This document shows positions 1 through 11,271 of a stretch of DNA of 64,000 nucleotides, one piece after another. The first letter of the stretch is position 1. Each line of letters opens with the position of its first letter. The position numbers and the translations under genes were made by a program. This DNA is from Trichopria drosophilae. Lineage: Eukaryota > Arthropoda > Insecta > Hymenoptera > Diapriidae. The DNA is taken from the NCBI GenBank assembly GCA_030407085.1, contig CM059584.1, positions 127,257,001 through 127,321,000 on the forward strand, read 5' to 3'. Below the pieces are notes generated by a model, which was not told the origin of the DNA, searched no databases, and saw only the letters and a list, made by a program, of their open reading frames with translations.

Positions 1-1455
1 CACAGATCAATTTATTTACAATTTTCTTAAGTGATTTTCTTAAGTGATTTCCTTCTGCTACATGCACGAAATGTTAACTCGCCTTTTTATCTTATTTGGG
101 TACATCGAGCCCTTCAATTTACACTTGAAATTTGGTAATCTAATAAGAACATATTAAAAAGTTTTTATGTGATATCTAAGGAAACAAATTAATGAAATTT
201 TGAGTAGCATATGCAAACGTAATATTAATAGCACACTTATCAGACTACGTGTAAAATATCTTCTATTGCCTCATATGTCTCCTATAGTAACTTAACTTTA
301 ATGACGATAGTATACGTAAAGTAAATACAATGACATAGTTGAATATAAAGGTTGACAGTTAGATATAAAGTAGATAAAACTAATGTGTACGTATAACAAT
401 ATCAAATATCCTTTTATTTATTATTTCCTCATCATTACATGCATAGTAGAGTACATAACCTCAAATCTACCGCAGTTTTAGAATTAAATATACTTTAGTT
501 TAAAACTATAAACACTTTAAATATTACTTGTTATAAAATTGACTAAGAAACTAAAGTCTTGCCATATAGTAAAAATAATTATTGTATATTATTAATGCTA
601 CTATTGTTAGATGTTACAACCTTTTCTACGTTTTTTCTACGGTTTCTTTGACCATTTTTTTCTCTCTGTGTATACCATTGGTTTATGAAATTCTTTCGAG
701 TAATTCTGTGCAATATTTTATGGAAAAATGTCTACACTATAATTTGAGCCTATGTCCTTAGTTCATTTATTATTATGAAATATTTTTAGTAATCCTGTAA
801 AGTGTAAGTCATTGTGGCGAACTACGAACACTTAATGCTCTATTGAAATACCTGTTAGCACGTTATAGTAATGGCTTGCAATACGCCGCAGGGACCCACT
901 AAAAATAATTCGCAATAAGAAAATTATAGTATTGAATTTTTTACTGGTATACGAATGTTAATTATGGGTAGGAAGTATTTTGACAATACACCAGAAGAAG
1001 TAAAAGTGACATTAACTATTCACGCTCGATTATTTACGTAAGTGGCAGTTAGGGATTTACTAATCACGTGTCGAAATGGTAACTCAATTACTTTTAACTG
1101 ACTGCTTATGATTGGATAATTCTGTTTTCAGGTCTGAATATTTCAACTTCCTGTTTAGTAATTGTAATATTGTTTACTACTTTGAGAATATTTACTAGTA
1201 GTGGAGACTTATTAATATTGGCATTAGTAAGAAACCGTACTACTTATGTTCATTTATATTTATGGCGAAAACTTTTCGGTTTTTATTTCGACCGATCGTT
1301 GTAATTTCTGAAACTAATTTTAGAATTATTACCACAAATTATCAAAATACTGGAATACTTCTATTGACAACATTATTATATTACTTTAGATATTATTTAC
1401 ACGCCATTTTGAATCCTTCATTTTTATATTTACTCGAGTGGAAATTTTGATACGG
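1..1455. other. AT-rich gene-free stretch
   Basis: No credible reading frame or RNA gene is visible. The only recognisable item is a MITE-like right end, TCTCTCTGTGTATA, at about 660-676. It resembles the ends of the elements at 34774-35138 and 36351-36510, but I could not place a matching left end. Confidence 0.5.
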
Positions 1456-1752
1456 TTCTAATCAGATCCTGTTCAAGCCCTTGTAAGGCTATACTATCAG
1501 GGCCTGATCAAGAACGTAACGACTTTATTGGTCCGGGTCGGATCAGACAACTTTACATAAGGGCCTGATGAGGTGTATAAATATAACGATCATACAGCTA
1601 TAAGGTACAGGTTGTAGTCCCTGATGAAGGCCTGGTCCTGCTGTATTAAGATCCACCTTATCAGGAGCGCATAACTGCTGCCTTATCATGTTCTAATCAG
1701 TCAATATTAAGACACACTTTATCAGGCACGCCTGATTGCAGCCTAATTGTCA
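1456..1752. repeat. GC-richer repeat cluster with CAGGCCTGAT-type palindromes
   Basis: A 300-bp patch clearly richer in G+C than its flanks, with short palindromes such as TATCAGGGCCTGATCA (about 1495-1510) and ATCAGGCACGCCTGAT (about 1721-1736). Two related units start at 1644 and 1705 (period 61 bp), both beginning TATTAAGA and running through CTTATCAGG to a TGC-AGCC or CTGCC end. It has no coding potential and is probably a fragment of a non-autonomous transposon or a degenerate minisatellite. No target duplication was found. Confidence 0.45.
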
Positions 1753-3938
1753 ATTTAAAAATTTGTACCATTTTTTTTTTAATTTACTTAAGTGTTAGTA
1801 AATATTCTTCTGTAAAAAGGAAGTTTTTGAAAATTATTTTTAATGCAGCCAATAAATACTTCATCTGTTAAATCGAATAAAAATATCCCTTCTTCTATTA
1901 ATTGTATCTACCAGATAAAAATATTACGTTTGCTTTTAAACTCCTCTATAACCAAATATTTTTCGCGACAAATTATTTTAAAAATATATATTTCTTTTCC
2001 TCGTGGATATTAATAAATAATGCAAACGAACGATGATCCCTTTTCGAATAAAAGGAGTCCGCGATTTAATGAATCCGCGGGTAAAAACAAAGCAGAAATA
2101 ACCAGCGGATAGCAAAAGTCATTAAAATACGGAGGTTCAAAAATAGGGGCAAATAAACGGCCTAAAAAAAAACAGTGAAACGAGAAACCCAGATGGGGAG
2201 AGTGGTTTCGAAAATAATCACGAGGATTCCTCCTCGATCTTTTTCCTGGGGACGTTTCAGCGAGCAAACTCGCATTCCGCACTTATAAGACACATTCCTG
2301 CGGCTATCTACGAAGGCAATTAAAGGTGTCGCATGCGAGAAACGCGTTCGCAAATTACTGGCACCTTCGACAATACTGGTAAAATTAATTGGTCGGCACT
2401 TAGTTATACTTATTATCCGCTTGCCAGTAACAAATTATAATCTGGGTGTAAGAAAATAATCCGAGTGTTTATCGTAAAAGCTCGTATGAATGGTAGATAT
2501 GAATTAAAGCTCGCGCATGCGCATTTGATCGGATCCGAAAGCGAGTGTGAGAAATTAGAAACGATAAAAAGAATTAGACTGTAACGGATGTGGTTGCAAT
2601 TGGTGAAAGCGAGATGAACATAAAATAAACTACAGGATCAATGAAACGAAAGAGGATTGGATGCCCCAAGAGGCGAAAGATGGGAAGATTGCCAGAGGTA
2701 ACTAATTAATTGCTGCAAAAAACTGTACACAGCGAAGAGATATTATGAAAATGTTTCGTCGATTTAAAAAATGGGAAATTTGACATTTATCGAATTCTGA
2801 CAAATCTGTATTTACGTTAGGTATAAATCAGTATTTATATTTAGATCGAAAAGTATCTCAAGATAATACCAAAGATTCAATAAAAAAGTAATTCACCACA
2901 TATATTTCAATTAATTTTAACATTTTTAATTTAAAACAAAAATTGTGTTAATGTCTAAATAGAAAAATATTATATAATTGTCGTTAAAAACTTCATAGTT
3001 TTCAACTAATTATAATAATTTTATCGACAAAAAAGCTTTTCATTGGCAACGAATAAAAATCATAACAAAAACAACAAATGCAGTTTAAAGATACAAACAC
3101 TCCAAAAAATCAACCCACTACATAATAAAGTAAAAGAAATAGCCACCCAAAACACTCAGAATTAACGTACACGTGGAGACAAAAGAACTCCAACGAGTTA
3201 CCAGACATGAAAAAAACTAAAGAATGCTTTCACTTACGCAGATGTAACAAGCTCATCTCATCGTAATAAACTGAACACGTATTAAACAAGAATAAATGCG
3301 TAATAATCGGGTAAAGTCATTCAAGAATTTGATAAATGACAGTAAAGTTAGCAAAGATGGGAATCTCGAAAAAAATGCGTAGTATTTCAAGTACGCATGG
3401 ATATTGAAGCTCAGAAAAATGAATACACGCGTGCAGTGACAGGGGAAGATGAGGAGGGGGCAAAATGAAAAGTGGGAAGACATAAACAATACAACAGCGA
3501 AAGGAAAGTTAAAAAAAAAATAAAAAAAGGGAGGATACGTGAGATATAGTGTGTACATGGGAAAAGAAGAAGAGTCTTGAGACGACACTCCTGTTTTGTC
3601 TTTCTCTTTCTCCTTTACAGTCGAAAGCACTCGACTGCGCTTGAATACACGATTGCGCAAACATCCCTGCTACCACTCGTGTGAATTCTATGCATTTTTA
3701 TTGCACTCCGAAACGTCGACGCTTTTTTACCTTGCATTATGCAAATAAATGCGCCGAGACGTTTTCCACGCAACATTTCCTTGTTACGTGTATTACGCAG
3801 TGTTCTATGGTTGGCTTTTTTTATTTTACAATTAGAAAATTCATAACGAATTGTGAATTAGAAATACTTTATGGAAAATGTGGACAGATTTTTCTTTGTT
3901 ACATTTTACATCTCGAGAACAATAGAATTACACTGGAC
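1753..3938. other. Gene-free stretch
   Basis: AT-rich sequence with a modestly GC-richer patch at about 2000-2620. Minus-strand open frames exist (for example 135 codons at 3253-3660), but they are low-complexity: a purine-rich + strand at 3440-3640 gives a run of Phe, Leu and Ser. I see no domain, family signature or splice context, and treat them as chance frames. Confidence 0.5.
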
Positions 3939-5824
3939 CACTGAAAAATTTGTTTGGAAATCACTTGAGTCAGAAATAGAACTTACAGATTTTTAAACGC
4001 TGATATTCGATTTTCCTTATCAAGTCAGGATTTTAAAATATCTGATCCGAAAAGTATTCAAAAATATATTTTTTGGCAATTTAAGGTTCTGATATGCGAA
4101 AGATCTGAAACGATGAGTTAACTTCGACAAAGAATTCGTTTTCAGCGACCAAAAATCTGTAAGATCCTCCACTTATGATTCAAGTTTTATACTATATAGA
4201 TAAAATTTTCAAAGACAAACTGCAGAAAATCACCCTGGAGCCATGCTATATCGAAATTTTGGCCTTTCAGTGTGTTGATTTTCGGAGCCTTGTTCTCCGG
4301 CCGAGATAACTTGAATCAGAAGTACTGGATCTTATAGATTTTTGGTCGCTGAAAATTAATTAGTTGTCCAATTTGACCCGTGACGTCAGATATTTCACAT
4401 ATCCTAGCATTAACCCATTAACGTCAAGTAGAACACTTTTTTCGCTTCAATTTCAATAAAGAATTTCATATGAAAATCCAAGTTCAAATAAATTGAAAGG
4501 TACATGTCTTACTATTTTCGAGGTCGCTCTTTTCAATGCTGTTGTCAAAATTGAGCTATCTTAATTAGAAAATTATATATGGCGATTTAAATATCAAAAT
4601 AACGCGAAAAATCGAGTGTTCTTTTCTATACAACATTTTTTTCTCATCGAAATTTCTTCATTAAACGTGGACCCAATAGTTGCAGTATCAAGATACATTT
4701 TTTAAATATTTAAAAACTAACATGGTGACCACAAAATGGCGACTCCAATGACAAATTTCTAATTAAAACTTAACAATTGTTTTTCTTGAAAACTATAGAC
4801 TCCAGAAAAAAATTTCTAAGAATAAATACGTTTTAGAATGAATAAAAAAAGTGCTCTCAAATTTTTCCACAATATATTGTTAAAATTTGTTATTTTTCGA
4901 AAATTCGAAAAATCGAAATTTTAAAAAAAAACGTCCAAAGAATCTGAAAAAATGTGAGAGTATTCGTTGATCAATTCGAAGACATTTTTGTTCTAAGGAA
5001 ATTTTTTCTAAAGTCTACAGTTTTCAAGAAAAAAATTACTAGTCTTGAAATCTAGAAAAGTTTAATAATTTTTTTGCTTTAAAAAAGAATACTCTCAAAT
5101 TTTTTCCGATTTTTTGGAAGACTTTTTTAAACATTTCGATTTTTCGAATTTTCGAAAAATAAAAAATTTTAACAATATATTCTAGAATAATTTGAGAGCA
5201 TTTTTTGACTCATTCTAAAACGTATTTATTCTTAGAAAATTTTTTCTGAAGTCTATAGTTTTTAGAGAAAAACAATTGTTAAGTTTTAATTAGAAATTTG
5301 TCATTGCAGTCGCCATTTTGTAATCACCATGTTAGTTTATAAAAATTAAAAAAATGTATCTTAATACTTAACTATTGGGTCCACGCTTAATGAAGAAATT
5401 TTCCGATGACAAATATTCTTTCGATGAGAAAAACATATTTTATAAAAAAGAACACTCGATTTTTCGCGTTATTTTGACATTTAAATCGCCATATTTAATT
5501 TTCTAATTAAGACAGCTCAATTTTGACAACAGCACTGAAAAGAGCGACTTCGAAAATAGTAAGACATGTACCTTTCAATTTATTTGAAGTTGGATTTTCA
5601 TATGGAATTTTTTATTGAAATTTAAAAGAAAAAAATGTCCTTCTTGACGTTAATGGGTTAAATTGCCAAAAAGTATATTTTTGAATATTTGTTGGATCAG
5701 ATATATCTAAAAATCCTGACATAATGGGCCAACTCGAATAACGGATTCGTTTTCAGCGGCTAAAAATCTATAAGTTCCAGTATTTCTGATTCAAGTAATC
5801 TGAAAACAAATTTTTTTCGTTGTG
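3939..5824. mobile_element. Foldback element carrying a nested piggyBac-type MITE
   Basis: The outer arms are inverted copies. The left arm starts CACTGAAAAATTTGTTT at 3939, and the complement of the right end reads CACAACGAAAAAAATTTG from 5824. The arms continue through matching blocks (GAATCAGAAAT, AAAAATCT, AATCCTGAC, TTTGGCAATTTAA) up to the insertion of the TTAA element at 4410-5661. A smaller inverted pair lies at about 4130-4200 and 4306-4360. There is no coding capacity. The insertion order is clear: the foldback element is older and the TTAA element younger. Confidence 0.7.
4410..5661. mobile_element. piggyBac-type non-autonomous element, subfamily A, both ends intact
   Basis: Flanked by TTAA on both sides (4410-4413 and 5658-5661). 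The termini are CCCATTAACGTC and its complement GACGTTAATGGG. The element is about 1.25 kb and almost entirely palindromic: the left part (CTTTTCAATGCTG, AATTGAGCTATCTTAATTAG, GCGATTTAAATAT) reappears inverted near 5390-5600, with the axis at about 5040. TTAA duplication with CCC termini is typical of piggyBac-superfamily elements. It has no transposase, so it would depend on one in trans. A related truncated copy lies at 56716-57803. Confidence 0.8.
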
Positions 5825-7380
5825 CTGTGTTATTGAATGCGTTGAAAAAATATTCATTAATAAATAAATATTTATTTGAATAATCGAAAATAAAACAATT
5901 ACAAAAAAAATGAACACAATGATATAAATATTTGTTTTGTCTTATTGAGCAAATTTTCTTACCAAACATATTTATTGCTACTAGCAAACAAATTTTTATG
6001 TAAACCCACAATTTCTTTGTCAACCAAAACTGGCCGGTATTATTGAATACTTGGAAACTTTTAAAAATGTAACTAAATTTGCACAGAATCTTTTTTCAAA
6101 TGGGGACCATAATGGCCAGATTAGTATTTTTTTCAAACTTGTAGGTTTTCAACGAAAATTGTAATTCTATGATAGTCATCACAGCAGTTATATTAATTAG
6201 GGGATTTTCCATCCTAATGTGAATACATTCTTCAAGAGAACCTCACTCACATTAAGTTTAATTACATTTTGAACAAAAACATCATCTTCTGCATGGCCGT
6301 ATATAGACTTCGCACCAGACTGTCAACACTGACAGAAATGACCATGACATTCCAAATATACTATAAAAGACTATGAAACTTCAAATTAAACATATCTTTA
6401 AAAGGCTATCTTAAATTAAAAGCTTAATTTAACATTCTGTATTTTAGAAATATGATTAATAATTTGTAAACTAAAATAATGATAAAGAACTGAAAATGAT
6501 ATAAAAGTAATTTGTTAATTAATGTTTAAATATTTAAATTAAGAATTTTCCAAATGGAGAGGAGAAATATTAACTTTACTATTGTTGATTAAATAAAAAT
6601 GGCAGAATATAATTTTTCTAAATCCACCTACAACTAAAAGACATAATCAGAAAACAGCGAAGATAAAGCTTAACTTGTATATTGCACTCTATATCTGAAT
6701 AAATAACCCTTTTCGATTCATTACTAATTTGAATCACTTTACGTATAATAACAATACCAACGCCTGGAAATGTCCAATGTTATCAAAGGAAAGCCTCTCA
6801 TTTAGAAATTTAGTAGCGAGTGAAACTCGACAGTTACTTACAAAAAACCTGGTCAAATTTCGACTCCAAAATATAAAATTAAACAATTTTTTGAACTGTT
6901 AGATATTAATAAAAACTATTACCAATTGACTTTGGTATTGAATTAATACTTTTTGTGTTATCATTATTACAACAGATTTTGTCTAATTTAGGCTTATAAA
7001 CTTTTGCCCCTATATAACAACGATTACAATTTTTGACAAATTTGCAACTCTACAACTGTCACTTCTGCGACTTATCATATTTCATTTTCGACAGACTAAC
7101 AAGAAACGTCATCGTTAAATTATATACAATAATAAAAATAGGTTTGCTCGATTACAAATTTACACTTGTTGAAGTCGCGTCCGCGACATGCGCATAACGC
7201 TACGACATTCTGCATACGTTTAATGTCATTAAAACTATTTATTCAATCAATTTCAAATGATATTGCAATTTACATATCTAGAAATTACATAAGGTTAAAA
7301 TTAAAATGTTTAAAATCACACATATTACGGTTAGCTCTTGCCTCTTATTAATTACCGGAATATTATGATTTAAAACAGCG
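5825..7380. other. AT-rich gene-free stretch
   Basis: No convincing gene, RNA or repeat structure was found. The sequence is single-copy in appearance within this window. Confidence 0.45.
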
Positions 7381-7690
7381 ATCCCAAGTTGGGCGCCAAA
7401 TTTAGTTCTTGAAAGCACTTGAGTGGATCTTTAAAATCCAAACTGATTTTACTCGCTCAGACCTGACAGCGGACGTGGGTGCCAGGGTATGAAAACCTGA
7501 CGAAATTCTTGCCCACTTTTTGATTTCATTGGATTAAAAAAAAAACAAACGATAATCAAGAGGCCCACGCTTCGATTGTGAGATACTCGTTTTAAAAGCT
7601 AGAAACGTCGGTCGACTGAGATTTCTTGTGTCAGAGTTTTCGTTAGAGAAACTTTGCGTTACTAAAAAGGAGATGAGACGACACCATGAC
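7381..7690. other. GC-richer patch with a primer-binding-site-like motif
   Basis: The sequence near 7384-7401 contains AAGTTGGGCGCCAAATTT. Its complement, TTTGGCGCCCAACTT, resembles the tRNA primer-binding site that follows the 5' LTR of many insect LTR retrotransposons. No LTR pair, gag or pol remnant is visible nearby, and the base before the motif is not the usual CA. It may be a relic of an LTR element on the minus strand, or chance. Confidence 0.2.
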
Positions 7691-9009
7691 GTCGATTATT
7701 CAATATCATATGTATTTTCTATTAAACAGATTTTTTAAAATACAGAAACTTAATATTGAAATGTTGAATGTAATTACATCTATTTGTTTTTTTTTATCGC
7801 AAGATTTTATTCCAATTAAAATTCGGGGCAATATGGAAATAATTAATCGCGAGGTTAGTAGAAATCTGGGACAGTGCAGAATGTCTATTATCTAGTGAGT
7901 GACTGTTGATGTATTTTTATTAGTACTGAATAATGTCAAAACCGATAAAAACGTAGGATTAGCATAATGAAGTTTGAAATTACCTCATTTCTATACGTGC
8001 GCATTAATCGTCGTATCGTGCTCTGTGGAATATTATATCGTATCTCTGGTATAAATGTCATCTTTGAACCTTATTATTTACTGTATATGTCGTCGATTAA
8101 CATAGAAACGATAATTTGCAAAAATAGTTCAGTGCCAGTAATCAACCACTCACTTAAGCTGCTTATTTTGAAATAATATTTCATACCGTACAATAAACAA
8201 TCTCTTTTAGACAACCGACATAATTTATAAAAATTTAAAATCTAAGTCAACAATTCAATTAGAAATATTCTTTTATAATTAGTAGTGGATCAGATGACTC
8301 AAAATTGCAATAATATTTTTATACACTTTTTCAACAACTGTCTGTCATCAGATCTAATAAAAAAAATTATTGAAGGACTAATATTTCATTACATTATCTT
8401 TATCTTGAAAGTTATGAAAATATATTCGCAATATGTTTCTTATATGTTTTTGAAACTACATAAAATTATATTTTTAAAATAAATTAGTCAGACAGTGAAA
8501 AGCGGATAACTAAAACGTGGAATGTTTATTAAAAACATATCACCTTAAAGTATTAAATAATCATTTTTTAAAATCAATTGTCTCTTATAAACCTATGCAG
8601 ATATTAATCCGATATGAATATTTAAGATCGAATAGCGAAAGTTGTTCAATCAATATTCTTAGCCGGTTCATAAAGTTTATAATGTAATGACATGGGCATT
8701 TCTAATTAATTTATGTTTCTACATTCGCGGCTTTATAAATTAGAAACTTCAGCAATTAGTGCATTGGAGCAAAGAGGTAAATTTCGACTAACATTTCACT
8801 CACCGAAATAATTTAAAATTTCTTTTTTTTAAGTTATATATAATAATTGTTGAAGCGTGATATTGTATTTAATGCGATTTTTATTGAAAGACATTTTCCC
8901 ATCTTTGATATTTACAAATGTCAACTGTAATTAATTTCTTTATAACTTTCTTTGAGAAGTGATAGCTACTTAATAAGAACTACGAGTGTTCTTACTAATT
9001 GGGTTTGAT
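7691..9009. other. AT-rich gene-free stretch
   Basis: Only short AT-biased open frames of under 70 codons, without recognisable features. No repeat boundary was seen. Confidence 0.45.
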
Positions 9010-9398
9010 AATATTTTCGAGTAAACCTCAAAAAATCGACAAATTACAAAACATACCCTTCAAAATACAGACATTTCACAATACACACATTAAAAAACCA
9101 GACATTTAAAAGAAGTCTTTCAAAATATGTCTGAATTTTAAACTGTCTGTTTTTGAAATGTCTGGTTTTTTAGCATCTGTTTTATTTTAAATCTCCGTTC
9201 AAAAAGCCGACAAATCGAAAAACCGACAGTTCAAAAAATGACTGTCCTCCTGATGAATGTGTCTACTATTTTATGTGTCGGCTTTTTGACTGTCGGCTTT
9301 TTAACTATCGGTTTTTGTCTGTCGGCTTTATCACTGTCGGTTTTTTGACCTGTCGGCTTTTTGATTTGTCCATTTTTTGACCTGCACCCAATATTTTC
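9010..9398. mobile_element. Solo Foldback-like element with a 9-bp target-site duplication
   Basis: The element proper spans 9019-9389 (371 bp) and is flanked by exact 9-bp copies of AATATTTTC (9010-9018 and 9390-9398). Its ends are inverted: GAGTAAACCTCAAAAAATCG on the left and the complement of the right end, GGGTGCAGGTCAAAAAATGG. The interior consists of inverted runs of subrepeats of about 15 bp, such as TGTCGGCTTTTTGAC on the right and its complement on the left. Long inverted repeats made of short tandem subrepeats, plus a 9-bp duplication, fit Foldback-type elements; Mutator-like elements are the alternative. It has no coding capacity. The termini match those of the array at 11052-13580. 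Confidence 0.7.
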
Positions 9399-9649
9399 AA
9401 CATATTTTCAAAAGAAGGAAAAAAAACGCCAATGAAAAATTAATAATTGTTGTTTCGGTTTTTGTTATTTTATCAACGTTTGTTTACAATAAAAAGTATA
9501 TTCTCGATAATGATTCCTCAGCTTTAATCCATCTTAAAATCCAAAATATTTGTGCAATTATCTAAATGTACTTACAGTCTATTATTAATAATTTTATAGT
9601 ATAGAATTCGTCCTATTATAAATTATTTGAAATTTACCCAAAGATTGTA

Positions 9650-10198
9650 TACACCAAAAAAAGGATAGAATACGCCATTCTTAATTTTCGGCCACCATAT
9701 TGGTTCCGCCATTTAAAACTGTTTAAAAATAAGCTGAAATTAATACTCGGAGACCCAAAAATGTATGGGAACTGAGTTTTATCAAGATGGGATCATTTTT
9801 TAAGATTTGGTATACTAAGCCAATATTTTATCAAAAAATAACTTCAGCCGCCATTTTGGAGAAGCCATCTTTAATTTTTTTATGTTATTACAAATGTTTA
9901 TAGCTCAGACATTAAAGATACGATATTTTAAGGCTTTGATCCAATGACTTTTCTTATTTGACATGAAAATATCGATTAAAAAAATGTTGTGAAGGAAAAA
10001 TTCGCATTTTTTGTTGAATAATTGCTTATAACTTTTTACACTTTTATTGTAGACAAATTTTTATAGAAGAATCTGAAAGAGCGATTAATTTTACGTCGAG
10101 AACGATTTGTCTAAAATTTTTTAAATTGGTTTTTAATGTCAAGAAATAATCAGAAAATCTTGGTAAAATTTATGTCTTTTTGGGCGTTAATGGGTTAA
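9650..10198. mobile_element. Right-end fragment of a TTAA / CGTTAATGGG element
   Basis: The right terminus TGGGCGTTAATGGGTTAA ends at 10198, identical to the right ends at 33582 and 34612. No matching left terminus occurs upstream, so the copy is truncated or rearranged. The left part (about 9660-9900) carries the ATTTTGG / GCCACCATATTGG type of motif seen in other elements here. The left boundary is approximate. Confidence 0.6.
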
Positions 10199-10330
10199 GA
10201 CAATTTAGTGGGTCTCTTCTAATCCTAAATCATAAATTTTCAAGAAAATAAATAAATTCCATTAAATTTCCTGTAGTGCAAAGCTATTTTGTATAGCATT
10301 CTGATGGAGTAGAATCTTACTTTTGGAGGA

Positions 10331-10790
10331 GTGGAATCTATTTTCAAAAAATTGAAAATTCTCTGCTGCACAAAAATGAATTTTTCATCCCAAGAATTTT
10401 TGGGAGAACTAAAGGGTGAACCTGACTTACGACCTTGCGTTCATGAAAACACTCGTGACGATGAACCAATACGACCAAATACGGATAGCCAAGGCTGCCA
10501 ATACAGAGACTTGCCAAAATGGTCGCTATTACGTCACAAGGCATTGCTTTGTAGTTGCCGGTGGCTCGTGCGACAAATTCGCGAGACTGGTCAATCAATC
10601 ATCCGCTGAAAGAAACATCTCAGAGACCGATCTCTCCCACGCTTCCTACGGAGTCAAATTACCGGCATGCATTATTTACTTGTTTGGCGAACCCCTGTGG
10701 TGCATGGAGAATGTCAGCACACTCTAAAACTGTGTTAGTATCGTATCAATCAGACTTCGCAAAATTTATAGTTACGGAATATTGAAAAAG
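10331..10790. other. GC-richer island with overlapping open frames, unassigned
   Basis: About 450 bp with more G+C than its surroundings and few stop codons in several frames. Plus-strand frames run 10331-10609, 10416-10727 and 10555-10785; a minus frame runs 10344-10598. The 10416-10727 frame (103 codons) contains Cys-rich stretches (TETCQNG, VVAGGSCDKFARLV) but matches no family I know. Because several frames are open at once, base composition alone may explain it. It could be a single-copy exon fragment, a decayed gene or a regulatory island. Confidence 0.25.
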
Positions 10791-11051
10791 GTGCAAATTT
10801 TCTTTTTTTTAGTTTATTATTAAAAAATGTTATAATATTTTCGAATGACTGAAAAAGTTTTAAAAAGAACTCAATTTTTCAACATAATACACAAAAGTGC
10901 CAGTTATTCATCATTTCCATTATAAAAATTGATATTTTTTAATCACAAATTATTATTTTTTTTTTAATTTGATTAGCAGTATTCGAACGAGAGATCTTAA
11001 AAATGCTATAATATGTATGCAGTAAACAATCAAATTCAACATAAAAAATAT
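10791..11051. other. AT-rich spacer
   Basis: No gene or repeat is recognised between the island and the start of the Foldback-like array. Confidence 0.4.
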
Positions 11052-11271
11052 GGGTGCATCTCAAAAACCCGACAAATCACATAACAGACACTTCAAAAAC
11101 CCGACATTAAAAAACCAGATATTTAAAACAACAGACATTCAAAAAGCAGACATTTAAAAAACAGACATTTCAAAATGCAAACCCAAGTGTGTTTTTTGAA
11201 ATATCTGATTTATGAATCTCTGTTTTTGAAGTGTCTATTTTGTGATTTGTCGTCGGGTTTTTGAGGTGCAC
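11052..11271. mobile_element. First, simplest hairpin unit of the array
   Basis: A unit of about 220 bp starting GGGTGCATCTC and ending GAGGTGCACC, so its outermost bases are inverted repeats and the whole unit can fold back on itself. It has the same layout as the solo element at 9019-9389 and probably represents the basic transposable unit from which the array grew. A 26-bp linker containing CCAGATATTT separates it from the next unit. Confidence 0.6.

Noticed and set aside
3253..3660. 135-codon minus-strand frame.
   Set aside because: Low-complexity Phe/Leu/Ser-rich peptide produced by a purine-rich plus strand; no domain or splice evidence.
7381..7690. LTR retrotransposon suggested by a GGCGCC primer-site-like motif.
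   Set aside because: No paired LTRs, polypurine tract or gag-pol remnants; kept as a low-confidence note only.
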